Positions 36,701-48,673 of a DNA stretch of 64,000 bases are shown here, piece after piece. The DNA is from Neopestalotiopsis rosae (Eukaryota > Ascomycota > Sordariomycetes > Amphisphaeriales > Sporocadaceae). Location of the stretch: positions 4,712,001 through 4,776,000 of the forward strand of contig JALGAS010000001.1 of assembly GCA_023078685.1 (NCBI GenBank), read 5' to 3'. Made by a program: the position numbers and the translations under genes. The notes under the pieces are model-generated. The model saw nothing but the letters and a program-made list of their open reading frames with translations, was not told the DNA's origin and ran no database searches. The first letter of the stretch is position 1. Every line of letters begins with the position of its first letter.

Positions 36701-37667
36701 TTAGCGGTACTCGGGCTTGACAAAGTCGGCAAAGGTCTTGGGCTCCTCGTAGCCGTGGTGGTCGTGGCCGTGGTGGTCGTCCTGAGGTCCGACGTACTCC
36801 ATCTTGTAGACGCTGCCGCACTCGGGGCATCGCTCAATGGGGCGCTCGCGGTTCATCTAAGATTGTGCCATGTCAGTAGTGTCTTCTATAGTAGATATCA
36901 ACGTTCTCGGATCTTATAGTCGGTATGCCGATGTTGTTGAAATAAGATCTGACGTATCATCAAAGATATGGGATAGAACGTACGCCCAACCAGGTAACGA
37001 CGTGAGAGTCGGCGGGGTAACCAGTGCAACCGGCGTACTGCTCATCACCAGCAGACTTGACCATGATGGGGTTGTCCAGAGTTCCTTTCCGCGAGGCGTC
37101 CAGGGGGCGCATGTCGAAGATGTCAACACCCTCCATCTTTCCGAGGATTTCGAGACGCTCGAGACCGGTGGACTGCTCGAGATCGGTAGGGACGGAACCG
37201 GGGGCGGCACCAGGTCCGACAAGGTCGTCCTCAGTCTTGATATCTACAATTGATAAGACGCGTTAGCATCAATGGCTCTCTAGGAGTTTCCATTGTGACG
37301 CAATTGCAATTTTTTGCGACAGTGAAGTCCGAAGTCATCCGGAGCAGGCGCGAATGATGGCGGGTTGATGGCGTGGGTATCTCGTACCGTTGAAGGTCTT
37401 CATCTTCTGGCCCACGCTGGCATGGGTCTCGACGTTCTTGGCACCGGCATCACCTGTAGGAAGCGCATTGGTGGTCAGCTGGCTTGTATGTATCTATGCG
37501 TTTGGGTATGTATATATGTATGTGACGTCGCGAACGACGAAGAGTTCAGTGTTGTCGTGACGGTCGGGCATCTTACGGCGGATGACGGAGGCGGTAAAGC
37601 TGCGGCGGACAATGGGGGAGACGGCAGCACGTCTGGCGACGGCCACAGCGGATCGTGACAAGAACAT
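36701..37667 (-). CDS. cox4: Cytochrome c oxidase subunit 4 (mammalian Vb type)
   Basis: Four exons, complement(join(36701..36856,36984..37243,37388..37453,37577..37667)), 190 aa, all joins in frame with donors GTAAGA, GTACGA and GTACGT. The N-terminus is an Arg/Ser/Ala mitochondrial presequence (FLSRSAVAVARRAA, RRSFTASV). The mature part carries KTEDDLVGPGAAPGSVPTDL, GLERLEILGKMEG, DMRPLDASRKGTLDNP and CTGYPADSHVVTWL. A CPECGSVYKMEYVG block completes the zinc site typical of subunit Vb/Cox4. The C-terminus is His/Asp-rich and ends KPEYR. It is a nuclear-encoded structural subunit of respiratory complex IV at the inner mitochondrial membrane. Palindromic CCAAT boxes lie upstream. Confidence 0.93.
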
Positions 37668-38524
37668 TGTGGCGGCAATTGATGTGGTTGTGAGGAGTGG
37701 AGAGGTGGTGTCCAAGTTCGTGATGATTTTGGCTTCTGCCAGCAAAAGAGGGATTTCCAATTTGTCGGCTGTCAATGAGCTCGGATCGTTCGATTTCGGC
37801 TGCTCCAATTGGCTCCCCAGCTCTAGGCCCAATTGGGGTCAGCTAAGGTAAGCAAAGCAAAGCAAGCCCAAGCCGCAAAAGATGCCTGAAGCTCAAAATG
37901 TCAGCCACTGTACAGCCACGTGATCCTCATTGGTCAAAGCTTCATCTCTATTATGTACTGCTCACCGTTATGCAGTATACATAAATTGCACAAAGCTGTT
38001 CACTGTTTCTATAAGATCACATCATCACCAGCCAAACTATCTACGTAGGACAGTCTCTTGAAAATTGACATTGCACTTGTCCGATTCTTTTGGCCTTTTT
38101 TACTCACAAACAAGTCATTATTATCAATTTCCAAGGCTGACTTTCCAAGATGCACCATTGGAGCCTATGTAAATGCAGAAGGATCGTTGGGACAGGGGGC
38201 GCTATCTCGAACTATCTGGATTTGGTTACGAGGGTAAACTTAGGCGAATCGCGGCCGCCGGCAAAGTGGTCATGGCCTGTTGCAGTCGTTTGGGCAGGAA
38301 ATGCAGTAATTTGTAGATGCCTCCCTTCCGTCTGCCATTCCGGCATTCGAGTTCGAGGATCAGTCAAAATCTTTCTTTCGTGGCTGTGACTAATTGAGAG
38401 ACTGCGTATTCCCATGTTCAGTCAATCGTCCATCGCTTGCGCTGTCTTGAACTCGATTGTGATTACTGCAGCCAGTACATTCCCTTCTTTTGGGACCAGG
38501 TGTTGCACCTTCCCCTAACCAACC
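37668..38524. promoter_or_regulatory. Shared divergent promoter region of cox4 and the P450
   Basis: 857 bp separate the two start codons. Apart from the CCAAT boxes near cox4, I see no coding frame. Confidence 0.45.
37805..37836. promoter_or_regulatory. Paired palindromic CCAATTGG boxes upstream of cox4
   Basis: Two exact CCAATTGG sites at 37805-37812 and 37829-37836, 24 bp apart and 138-170 bp upstream of the cox4 ATG. Each contains a CCAAT box on both strands. A further ATTGG lies at 37929-37933. CCAAT boxes are the binding sites of the fungal HAP/CBC complex, which is known to control respiratory genes. That this pair is used is an inference. Confidence 0.55.
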
Positions 38525-40370
38525 ATGAGTAACACGCTGGTTCAAGTAGCCATAGCCGGAGTAATACTTTGGCTGGCTCTCAAGGTCGTGAGAGGACTGT
38601 ATTATAGTCCCCTGGCCAAAGTACCAGGCCCAAGATTCGCGGCTGTTACTTACCTCGATGAGTTCTATCACCAAGCATTACGGAACGATTGGGGCACATA
38701 TCTCAAATCTCTACATCAGAAATACGGTAAGCCATATATCGATACTGACAAGATGGAATCATGTCGTTAAACAACTCCAATATTGTAGGCCCCATTGTCC
38801 GGATCAGCCCCAACGAGGTGTCTATTCTTGACCATGATTGGAATTATGTCCATTTCAACAAGCGCAACTTGGACAAGGAAGAACGTTACTTTCAGCTGGC
38901 ACCACGATCGACCGCGACGCTGACACCGCACGCGGAGCACAAGGTGCGCCGCGACATCATCATGCCTCTGTTCAACGGCAAGTCCCTCCGCCAGTTCGAG
39001 GCGACTTCAATGTCGCAGTACTTTTCCAGGATGGACAAGTGGCTGAGCGAGTACGCCAAGTCGGGCGAGCCGCTCAACCTCACGCACCTGATCTGGGCGG
39101 CCAGCAATGACATCCTGGCCAAGTACATCTTTGGCGCGGAACTCGGACTGCTGGACAAGCAAGATCTCGTGGCGGGCTACCGACTCCGCAGCTTCAATGC
39201 CACCAGGTTGGCCTCGGTCTTTAGGCAGTGGCCGCTCGTGCTTCTCTTCAAGATTCGCAATCTGCCCGTCGTCCGTACCATTGCGGCTTTGCCAATCGAG
39301 TCTGTAAGCTTACTCTCTCCGTCTCCCCTTTCAAAAACCCTTCGTTGCTAAAGGATCTGATAGCTGAGTGCGAGCTTGACGGCACCACTGTTCCGCAAGA
39401 GCCTTGGAATCGACGAGAAGCAACCGAACAGCTCTGTTGCCAAAACCTTGCACGACAATCACAGGCTCTACCAGGATGCCTCGGTTCTCAATCCAGAGTG
39501 TGCAGAGTTCATGCTCGGAGGCACGGAAGCCATCACCTACGATTTGATTCATGATTTCCACGGGCTTTTGTGTCACGATGAGAAGGGTGAGAAGCTCAGG
39601 AGAGAACTGGATCTTCTAGCGGACAATGACAATATTTGGGAGGATACAAGGGTCCCAAGTTTGCCCTACCTTGTAAGTGTTCCATACACCATCATGCTTG
39701 ATGGCGTTGGAGACACGTACTAACTCTCTGAATAGAATGCAGTGGTCAAAGAAGGGCTTCGGTAAGCACGTAGGTTTCACTGGTCACGAGCGAGGGCTAA
39801 TCAAGCATACTAGAATGAACGATTCGGAAGGCATCCGCTTCGTCCGTCAAAGCAAAGAGGCGGTCACATATGATGGTATTGAGCTGCCTCCATACGTAAG
39901 TCTCTCATAAATTAATGTACAGACCATGAGTTTGACGCCTTGCAGACAACCATAAGCATGTCCGAAATGCTTCTAAACTGGGACCCGTCCGTCTTTCCTG
40001 ACCCGACACGCTTCGAGCCCGAAAGGTGGCTTGGGGGCGATGCAGTAACGGAACGTGCCAAGAAGCTCTTCGTCGGATTTGGTGTCGGCAACAGGACTTG
40101 TGTTGCAAAAGAGTACGCACTTCCCACCCTCTGATCTACCGTCCAAGGTAGCTACAATATCTTTTGCTAATTGCCGGGATCGCCAGTCTTTCCTTATCGA
40201 TCATGACGAGGGTCGTCGCCACCATAGTCGCAAAGTATGACATCTCTTTCGTTAATGAGGCGGAGAAGGACGGCTGGGGGATTGGGTATCTCAAAATATT
40301 CCCCTCTGCATCGGTCAAGGGACCAATGGTTATCGTCAAGGCCCGAGAACATCAGCTGAAGAGCGCGTAA
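38525..40370 (+). CDS. Cytochrome P450 monooxygenase, microsomal type
   Basis: Seven exons, join(38525..38726,38789..39303,39364..39672,39736..39761,39814..39895,39946..40112,40187..40370), 494 aa; every join keeps frame, including a 26-nt exon. An N-terminal membrane anchor (VAIAGVILWLALKVV) is followed by the Pro-rich hinge (PLAKVPGPRFA). Further features are VRISPNEVSI, an I-helix segment (MLGGTEAITYDLI), the K-helix ExxR (KEGLR, Glu348/Arg351), DPTRFEPERW, and the heme loop FGVGNRTC with Cys430 as the expected iron ligand. The last splice gives CVAKDLSLSIM...KYDI, a normal L-helix. It should be an ER-bound, NADPH-P450 reductase-dependent oxygenase. Overall it resembles the broad group containing trichodiene oxygenase, but the substrate cannot be told. 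It has no biosynthetic neighbours. Confidence 0.88.
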
Positions 40371-40468
40371 ACACAACACTCTACTAGCAGCGCAGAGGAA
40401 GTAGAAAACAAAATCTTGTTATGGGCGTGTGCAGATAGCGCTCGTGAATGATGACGGCTTTCGGCTCT

Positions 40469-41095
40469 TCAACTCTTGTTGGCCAGAGTCTTCCAGAGCT
40501 CAAATGCTCGATAGATCGTCTTCTCCTGTGCGGAAGTCGTGTACTTAATCTCAATGTCGCCGACCTTCTTTGCTCTTGCCTGTTCTTCGGTAACCCAGAC
40601 GTGCTTGACATGCTCATTGGGATCTAGCTTGACCTCGATGCCGTCTTCACCGTGCTCCTTGCCGCGCATCTCGACCTTCACGAGGAAGTTGACCTTGCCT
40701 ATTTTTCGACCCGATCTCGTGAAGAACGTCTCCAGTCCACCGACCACCTGAGTGATATTGGTAGCAACAAGTCCAGCCTCCTCGTATAGCTCCCGAGCGG
40801 CTCCGTGCAAGATGCTCTTGTCCTCTGGGTCAACCGCACCGCCCGGGGTCTCCCAAAGCAAGGGCATAGAGTCATGAGGTGCTCGCTGGACTAGCAAGAG
40901 CTTGGTCGTCTCGGGGTTGATGACGAGACATCCCGTGGCAAAAGCTTCGAGGAAAATTCCTTGAGCCAGCGGATACTTGGGTAGATAGACGCTCACTGGG
41001 TTGTCGAAAGACTCAAGACCTGGACCGATGATGAATTTCGGTGGCTGATACGAGCCCATAGCAGCAATAGCTGCGGTAGATTCCTCTGTAGCCAT
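40469..41095 (-). CDS. Nudix hydrolase, 208 aa
   Basis: Single exon with ATG at 41095; the frame upstream opens only with a TTG codon. The Nudix box sits in the middle: ETPGGAVDPEDKSILHGAARE, then LYEEAGL, with the RE..EE metal-binding residues present and one extra residue before RE, as is common in fungal members (SILHGAARELYEE type). Other conserved parts are FATGCLVINP, LLLVQRAP, LPLLWETPGG and VNFLVKVEM. Such enzymes cleave nucleoside diphosphates linked to another group (NDP-X). The true substrate is unknown. The gene ends 98 bp from the stop of the P450 on the opposite strand, a tight convergent pair. Confidence 0.85.
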   Translation of the reverse strand: MATEESTAAIAAMGSYQPPKFIIGPGLESFDNPVSVYLPKYPLAQGIFLEAFATGCLVINPETTKLLLVQRAPHDSMPLLWETPGGAVDPEDKSILHGAARELYEEAGLVATNITQVVGGLETFFTRSGRKIGKVNFLVKVEMRGKEHGEDGIEVKLDPNEHVKHVWVTEEQARAKKVGDIEIKYTTSAQEKTIYRAFELWKTLANKS

Positions 41096-44000
41096 CAGAT
41101 CGGTAAGAGAGTGAATTTTTGTCTTGCTGATGTTGGTGAAACAGTAAACAGATTGTAAGGTAATTGCCAATTTGTGGATTTTATATCTTTTGCTGTCGAT
41201 TCCGTGAGGCTGAGCGCGAGGCGTTGCTGGCGTAGTTGACTCTGATTAACTCGTGATTTTTCCACTTCGGCCAAGTGGTGATTGATCAGCCCTTGCGGCT
41301 CGTGATTGACCTTTCTGTCTGTTGAATCACCAAGCCCCAAATATTTGAGTTGCCTGGGGATGACAAGATAAAAAAGGTGAGGTGCAAGATATCAAATGTG
41401 CTAGCGGGTCAGGCAGGTGCAACTTGCACTTGGTGCATGCCTGTGCTAGTCGTCTGGTTGCCTGGGCGGACGATCTATTAGGCGGCTCCACCTGATATTC
41501 GCCAACATCAATCAATTGCTATTCATTCCTCATCGTACCTGGGCACAGACAGGTCTAGCCTCGCTTTATATTCCCCCATGTTGCCTTTCTCTGGTAATTT
41601 ACGTTTCTTTACGTGTTCAGCCAATGACTGGCATTAATATGCATGGTAATTGCAAACGCACAGAAATAGGCAAGGTCTTATGTGACTCAGCACTGTCGGT
41701 ATGCGGGCGTATCACTGGACGCGCGGATTTTTTGTCCCGAGCAGCTGGACCGCGGAAGTGACTCCGCAAGACAGACCTGCATATTGTGTGGCTAGAAGCA
41801 GCGTAGCCAAACTCGTATAAGCAAACAAATATCTATCGGGGAGGACGGATCATCTAACCGTTCTGCAGGTCCGGCAAGGTTCTGTCCTGTGGTTGGACGG
41901 TTTGGACCAAAACGATGCCCACGCTTGCATGGCGCTATATCACCCTCCAACTCATCCCGTGGCAATAATCCTCTGTGATCACATGTCCAGGTCATTGTGA
42001 TTCTATCGCCAGAGTATCGATCCCAAGAAGTTGATACTGGTGGAAGCGAGCGATCCCTTTGCAGGCACTTGCCCTACCTTGATGAAATCTGAGTTCAGCA
42101 GTGATAAAAGCAATGCTGAAATGGTGCCATTTGCCCGCAGTATACACTCGCCTGGCTGATATGTTATTGTTGTTCTCGTTGTTGAGTGGTCTCAATCGAA
42201 ATGCTAACCACCTCGAAAATTTTCAATGACCTGAAAAATAACATGTCATAATCCAGAGCAGTTGGAAAAGCAAATACACGACCACAGAGGCACTGAAGAC
42301 TAGGTATAGTCTCAGTCGAAACTCATGTATACTTCACACAACCAATGAATACCTTTCGCCGGCTACTCACAAGCACATTTTAAGTTAACCGTCCATCCAT
42401 TTACATAAAACAAAAATTCACCAATGGAGCTTCGCAAAGTCGTGGGCAGTACTGGTACGTTACCTGGAAATGAAACTTGGTGATTGATTATACGTTATAG
42501 ATTCGGTAGCTCACATACCTGGTACTATACATATCTAGCTTGAGAAGCCAGATATTGCTTCCCCTTTGCGCGTTGTGCATCTGACTTATCTGGCAAGACA
42601 TGAGGAAGAGAAACAAAAGGAGGTTGGGAAAATGACAGCTGAATATGCGAAATTACCAAAAATTAAATACGCATTACTAATTGCAAAGCGGCGGGTTACT
42701 TGAACCTCTCTTCTCACAGTTCAAGTTACAGTACGATGTACCACTTTTTTTGAGTCAAACGACGTCACTGAGGAAAACCTTGGACAAAATTGCAGGACCA
42801 TTTTCATCACTCTACAAATGCATCAGAAACATGTTGCTACAGAAAGAGTGTAAATGGCCGAATATAAGAGCTCGATGGGTATGTAATTGCTGCTTATTAG
42901 CAGGACCAGCTACACATATCAGTATGTCTTTCTTTCTGGCAGCTTCGCGCTAAAGTCATGTGCAGGAGCACTGAAGCACTCTTCGGCGCTTCAGGCCAGC
43001 GATGCGGGATGGGTTGTATTGTGCCGACTACGCGGTCAAAGTATATTGCCGGACATCTAGGAACGTGCAAGAATGATGCCTTCACCATTAGCTACCGTTA
43101 AATTGTACATACAAATGCAAATTGCGACCAATTATTCAACGTGCATATATATTGGGAATGATTGACTACCGTATAAGCAATCTAGAATGGCGGTTTGATT
43201 GCTTATAGGTATGGCTCAATGCAACCATGATTAGCTGCACCAATTGCGATTAATGCGCAGACTATGGAGAGAAGCACGTGGATAGTATCCGTACCTGCAG
43301 CAATTCGATGCGACCGAGATGTACGCAGTTGCGTCTCCTGATTTGGGTTGCTGCCGAATGAGCATGAACCTAGTTGGTGGCCTTTTGGGTGGCCAAACTG
43401 CGTCGAGGAAGCTGCACTGCACCCTGAGCATTCCACGTGAAACAGCTCTGCTCTGAAACGTCATCAAAGACAGCAGTCGCAACCCCAAGCAGTACCAAGC
43501 CCGCCAAAACCGACAACAGAAACAGCTGCAACGTACGAGCCACACGGCAGAACGACGAGCCAACGAGCATGATTCACTTTGCAGACTGCTAACCACGAGC
43601 TGGAGACACTAGAGCCTAGCCTCAGCCGCAGACGATCAAGTTCGTTTCCATCCAGCCAAAAAGACCTCAGCTTAAGGTTAATTTAGCCTCTACGATGGAG
43701 ACTTGGAAAGAAATGCTCGTTCTTCGTGTCACTGGTGCCTGCTTACTGCTGCGTACTACAAACAGTCATGACAGCATGAGCGTTGCCCGCCAGCGGCCAA
43801 CCAAATAAGAAACCGAATGCGGGTCCGCGACCGCATGCTGCCGAAAAAGAGAGGCTCCATTTCCCATGATCCATCATTTCTATCATCCCGGGGACAATGG
43901 GCCGTGAGATTGCATCCGCCGATCTCTTTCCGACCTGAAATGTTCCACCTGGGAACAGTGCCGAACGGGGAGGGCGTCAGCCACGAGTCGCGTGGTAAAA

Positions 44001-45207
44001 GAGCCTGGCAGCAGTCAGTAACAATGGCAGTGACCAGCGCCGCCGGTGGTGGCCGAGTACCTAACTTCCTTGGCCAACTGCAATGATTCACATATACACT
44101 ACACATTCAAAACATGCCCGGGATGAAGCAGTAAAGGTTGGTCTTGTTTATTATTGCTTTCCCTGTCTGATCATTAACATCTTTTCTTTCTCTTTATTCC
44201 ATGAATAGAACGTCAATTCAAGCCTGCCAGCAGACGATTTGAGATTATCACGACACGAGAAAAAACGGAGTGCAGCGCCCAGTAGCTTGGAAATTCTTGG
44301 CGATCCATCTCTAGAGGATAGCGACCTCCTGACGATCCCTGCCCTCCACCGCAGGAACCGCAGGAACTACCTTCAGTGTTTGATCCGCCCAGGCCAAGGC
44401 AAGGTCGCTGCAGGTCGTTACAGCTGGATGGGGTCAAAGAGTGCTGCAACGCCGCAAGCGCCTGGCGTCCTCTGCTGCGCTTGTGGTAACATCTCTCTTC
44501 ATCTGTCTCGGTCGCTCAGATCTTGTCGAAACTTGAGGACCCCGTCGATGCCAGCAACGCGCGGCGCCGAACTCAACGTTCACTTGGACGGACTTTGGAC
44601 CACTGCCTTTTTACCTATTTGTTACACTAATTAGGTTACCAATCCATCTATTTCCATATTCCCATCGGGTCCCCGGCACCCATCCAATCCACCCTCGGTT
44701 GCGGCTGGCTCGCTGCCCAGTGCCTCTAATACCACCAGTACGCCTCGGCGTACGCTAGCCTCTGCTAGAGATCCGTGAATCGACCGGGGCCAAGACCTCC
44801 AAACACGACTCATCACCACTGGCTCCGTCCCCAGACCCTCAGCCTTTCTGGGCATCTTCTTGTCATTTCCTTGGTAGTCAGGCAGTCTTTTCCCATTCAT
44901 CGTTTGCTTTTCCATCTGTTTGCTGGTATTGACAGTTCTGGGGACCCTTGCCCTGCATCCCATCTTTCTCTTTGGTTTTTATGATATACCCTGGGTCCCA
45001 TCGTCATCTGAGCGCGCATTACTTGCATTTGTCGTCTTCCTCTGCTTTTGGTTCTGGCCTGGTTGCTCCCATTGCTACAAGCACTGCCGATACTAGAGAA
45101 GGCTATCTCGAAGAAAGTGATTGATAACTTTTCACGATCATCAGCCGGCATCTCATGCAGCACTAGCAGCTATTAGTCCGCCCATCGCCAGTTGCTCGCC
45201 TTCCAAT
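41096..45207. other. 4 kb intergenic region, no supported gene
   Basis: Several short frames occur. The most gene-like is a 66-codon minus-strand frame at 43370-43570 with one hydrophobic segment; it is not extended by convincing splicing. A possible tiny exon with a GTACGT donor lies at 42424-42454 but has no partner. The right end is the CT-rich leader of the protease gene. Confidence 0.5.
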
Positions 45208-46795
45208 ATGGCGTCTCACATTGCCGTCCTCACTCTAGCACTGGCTGCATCGTGCTATGCCGCCGAAGGCCTTCCGCAGGATGACGGCCCAATCGCCGGT
45301 GGGAGATATGCCACATTTCCCGTGATTCATTCCACAAATACAGATCATTTTGCCGATGTTTGGGCAAAGCGCGATGTATGGTCAAAACGAGGCATTCAGA
45401 CTCTTCCTTTAGCCAACCGATCCGACGTTGCCTACTATGCTCAATGTAAACACCTATGCCTTCAACCACTTCGTCATGCCTGAGACTCGAGAGACTGACG
45501 AATTGCCTTAGTAAATATTGGTAATCCCGGCCAGCCCAATTATGTTCAATTAGATACTGGTTCTTTCGAGCTTTGGGTGAACCCAGACTGCACAAACCTC
45601 GATGCAACATCTGACCAACGCTTCTGTCGGGCTGTGGGATCATATGACCCGTACTCTTCTAGCTCTGCTGCTATTTCGTCAACTACTAAGACACTGAGGT
45701 ATGGAATTGGTAGCGCCAGCATCCAGTACGTGAAGGACGACATCAGTTTTGCCAACTCGGGTACGTTACAACAACAATAGCTTCTGCTGCAATGTTTCTA
45801 AATTTGATACAGACATAACGCTCAAGGACGTGCAATTTGGAGCAGCGACTGCTACAGTGGATGAGTTTTCGGGAATCCTAGGCATTGGTCATGGTATCAA
45901 TGTTACCACTACCTACAACAACTTTATCGATGAACTTCAGTTGCAAGGCGTCACGGATACCAAGGCCTTCAGTCTGGCCCTGGGAAGTAAAAGTGAACAG
46001 GAGGGTGTCATCATCTTTGGAGGAATCGACACGGGCAAGTTCGCAGGTCCTCTCGTGGCCCAGCCCATCATCCCTGCAGACCAGTCTCCCGATGGTGTCC
46101 CGCGATACTGGATCGACATGAACTACATGAGCTTGACGCCGCCGAGCGGAAACGAGAAAAAATACGACAACTCCACATTGGCCGTGTTCCTTGACAGTGG
46201 TGCCACCCTCACTCTCTTGCCTCAGGCTCTTGCCGATGCTGTCGCGGCAGACTTTGGCGCAAGCGGAACTGATTCCAATGGTTTTTACGAGGTTGACTGC
46301 TCGTTGAATGACCTGAACGGATCCATCAACTTTGCCTTTCCTGGCGTCACCATTACCGTTTCTTACAAAGAAATCATTCGAGAACTGCAAACGAGCTTTG
46401 GAACCATGTGCTATCTTGGCATCACACCCAATGACGACTTTGTCCTGCTCGGCGATAGCATGCTGCGGTCAGCCTATGCCGTCTTTGACCAGACGGGTAA
46501 CGCCATTCACCTGGCTCAGTACGTCAACTGTGGCACCACCGAGGTGGAAATCACCACCTCGACCAATATCAGCTCCATTACAGGCGACTGCAACCTATCT
46601 GACAGCAATTTGGCCAACTCGGCGACGGGTACAGCATCTAGTGGTTCTACGGCCACGGCCACGGGCTCGGGAGGCTCGACTGCCAGCAGTACGGGCGCGT
46701 CGAATGCTGCAGGAATGACATCTGGCAACCCCCTGGCTTTGCTTCCTTTTTGGGTGGGAACGATCGCTGCCCTTGGATTGGCAGGAATTGTATAG
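45208..46795 (+). CDS. Yapsin-like GPI-anchored aspartyl protease
   Basis: Three exons, join(45208..45445,45512..45760,45813..46795), 489 aa, joined in frame through GTAAAC and GTACGT donors. The signal peptide covers residues 1-18. A short propeptide ends in dibasic sites (WAKRDVWSKRG) suited to Kex2-type processing. The pepsin fold follows, with the first catalytic Asp in QLDTGSFELWV (about 94) and the second in VFLDSGATLTLLP (about 290). Between them are the flap region and FSGILGIGHG. The C-terminal tail is Ser/Thr/Gly-rich and ends in a hydrophobic segment (LALLPFWVGTIAALGLAGIV), a GPI-anchor signal. The expected role is cleavage of surface or wall proteins at the plasma membrane or wall. 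The protein is complete and both active-site motifs are intact. Confidence 0.92.
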
Positions 46796-47284
46796 ATTTT
46801 GACGTGGGAGGAAAACATGCATTCATTGAGGCGTTTTGGGTACTGGATATCCCTTTCTAAAATATAGCATCACGGCGCGATCACACCTCCCTAGGTAGAG
46901 ACATCGCCCACCTGCATTCTAGCATACAACCTAGACTGATAGAATAGTGCATAATGCATACATCAAAATTACTGAGCCTTGATGATTCCTCGACACTCAT
47001 ACGTGGAACGCAGTTATACTACTTTTCGAAAACAGTCTTTTCTTGAGCTGGGTGATTTCCGCTTCAACTTGTTGGTTCGTTTCTTTGTGACAAACTTGTG
47101 GATCAATGCACTCGGCAATCAATTCACCAGATCCCTCCCACCCTTTCTAAACCTTACGCCATGCATATCGCACATATTTTCCCCTTCTAGCAAATCGCCC
47201 CAAAACAGAATTTACCTCCCAAACCCTCCATGCTAGGCCCTGCACATGCGCGCTCTGCCTTTAATGATCTAGGTATCATCAGAC
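46796..47284. other. Short convergent intergenic region
   Basis: Lies between the protease and the flavohemoglobin stop codons. I see only AT-rich 3' sequence. Confidence 0.5.
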
Positions 47285-48673
47285 TTATTCTTCCAACTCG
47301 AATGAGCCCACTGAATGCAGTTCGTAGCGAATCTGCTGCAACGTTGCACCGTTGGTGACCAAATAGGCTGATATGTCGGTCATGAATCTCTCTGGTCCGC
47401 AAATATAATACTGGGTAGACTTGGTGCCGAAATACATGTCGTCAGCGTTGAACCACTCCAGGTAGTAGCCAAAGCCTTGGCTATCAGTCGACTCGGCCAA
47501 GTCCTTGTTGCCCACTCCCGTGTTGAAGAAGGTCGTTCTCATCTGTGGCCTCGTCTTGGCCAGCTTTTCGACGTGTTCCTGGAAGGGTATGGTATGTCTG
47601 GAGCCGTGAACCCAAGTAATGGGCCGCTCTGCCGTGTCATCCACAACGGTATTCAACATGGACAGGATCGGAGAGATACCAATGCCGGCAGAAATGAAGA
47701 CTACGGGCACCGAGCCGGAGTCGTTCCTGGTGTCAAAATAGAAATCGCCGCTCGGGTGACTAAGCTCGACCACATCACCCTCCTCCATCTCATCAATCAT
47801 GAGGCTCGAGACGACACCTTGCTTCTTTGTCGTGTAATTCATGATTCCTAGAAAGCTGTCGCCTGTTGTGCTCTCTACGGCGGTCGAGAATGAAGACGAG
47901 CGACTGTGAGGTTTGCGCAGGGGAGGCGATCGCCTTGAAGGGGTAGATAAGCCGCTCCCGAGGCTACTTCCACTGTCATATAGTTCTTTCCTTTCCATGA
48001 CCTTTTTGATGGTAAGGCGATAATGGTCCGGTCTGGGTCTGTCGCTCAACGAGTACTGTCTGATCTGCAAGTAACCACTTCCGGGAACACGAACTCGGAG
48101 TGATACATATTGGCCAGGGTGGAATGTGGGTAAAGGTACGCCGTCAACGGGCTTGAGATCGAACGAGACCACATCTCCCTCAGGCGTCTCCCGTGTCTTC
48201 TTTTCGACGATGAAACGACGCCAGCCTTTCCAGCTCTCGAATTCGCGATACAATTGCTGCTCCCGGTTGGCCAGCATGTTTGCCATGATCCAGTATGCCT
48301 TTGTCCAGGCCGTTCGTACTTCAGGGGTCATCTTAGGACCAAGAACGGCGGCAAAGGCCCTCATGAGGTACTTGCAGACAATCTCATAGTGGTCAGGCTG
48401 GATGCCGAGACTGACATGCTTGTTGGCGACGCGCTCAAACTTGGGAGTGAGCTCGCTGATGTGGCTAATGTTAGAAGCATATGCCAGTATAAGCTTGGTG
48501 AGCGCGCGGGGCTGTGAGCCATTCTTCATGTTGACAGCATTGAAGTAGTTGTTGAGATCGGGGTGCTCCTTGAGCATGGTCTTGTAAAAGACAGTGGCAA
48601 TATGCTCTCCATGCTCCTGGAGAGTCGGGATGGTACCCTTGACCAGCCTGATCTGTTCGTACGAGAGAGCCAT
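47285..48673 (-). CDS. Flavohemoglobin (nitric oxide dioxygenase)
   Basis: Single exon, 462 aa, ATG at 48673. The globin domain (1-140) has Tyr30 (B10), Gln54 (E7) and proximal His86 (F8, NKHVSLGIQ). The FAD domain has HPGQYVSLRVRVPG and RQYSLSDRP. The NAD domain has GIGISPILSMLN, WVHGSRH and YICGPERFM. These residues are those needed to turn NO and O2 into nitrate with NAD(P)H. No targeting signal precedes the globin, so a cytosolic enzyme is expected. Odd: a roughly 45-residue Ser/Arg/Pro-rich insertion at about 245-290 (SSLGSGLSTPSRRSPPLRKP and following) splits the FAD domain and makes the protein longer than the usual 400-420 aa. The frame stays open through it and shows no splice signals. 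Confidence 0.93.
   Translation of the reverse strand: MALSYEQIRLVKGTIPTLQEHGEHIATVFYKTMLKEHPDLNNYFNAVNMKNGSQPRALTKLILAYASNISHISELTPKFERVANKHVSLGIQPDHYEIVCKYLMRAFAAVLGPKMTPEVRTAWTKAYWIMANMLANREQQLYREFESWKGWRRFIVEKKTRETPEGDVVSFDLKPVDGVPLPTFHPGQYVSLRVRVPGSGYLQIRQYSLSDRPRPDHYRLTIKKVMERKELYDSGSSLGSGLSTPSRRSPPLRKPHSRSSSFSTAVESTTGDSFLGIMNYTTKKQGVVSSLMIDEMEEGDVVELSHPSGDFYFDTRNDSGSVPVVFISAGIGISPILSMLNTVVDDTAERPITWVHGSRHTIPFQEHVEKLAKTRPQMRTTFFNTGVGNKDLAESTDSQGFGYYLEWFNADDMYFGTKSTQYYICGPERFMTDISAYLVTNGATLQQIRYELHSVGSFELEE

Noticed and set aside
42424..42454. Possible tiny first exon with GTACGT donor
   Set aside because: No following exon with coding character could be joined.
43370..43570. 66-codon minus-strand frame with one hydrophobic segment
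   Set aside because: It ends without a convincing downstream exon, its codon bias is only moderate, and two other frames of the same stretch are also open.
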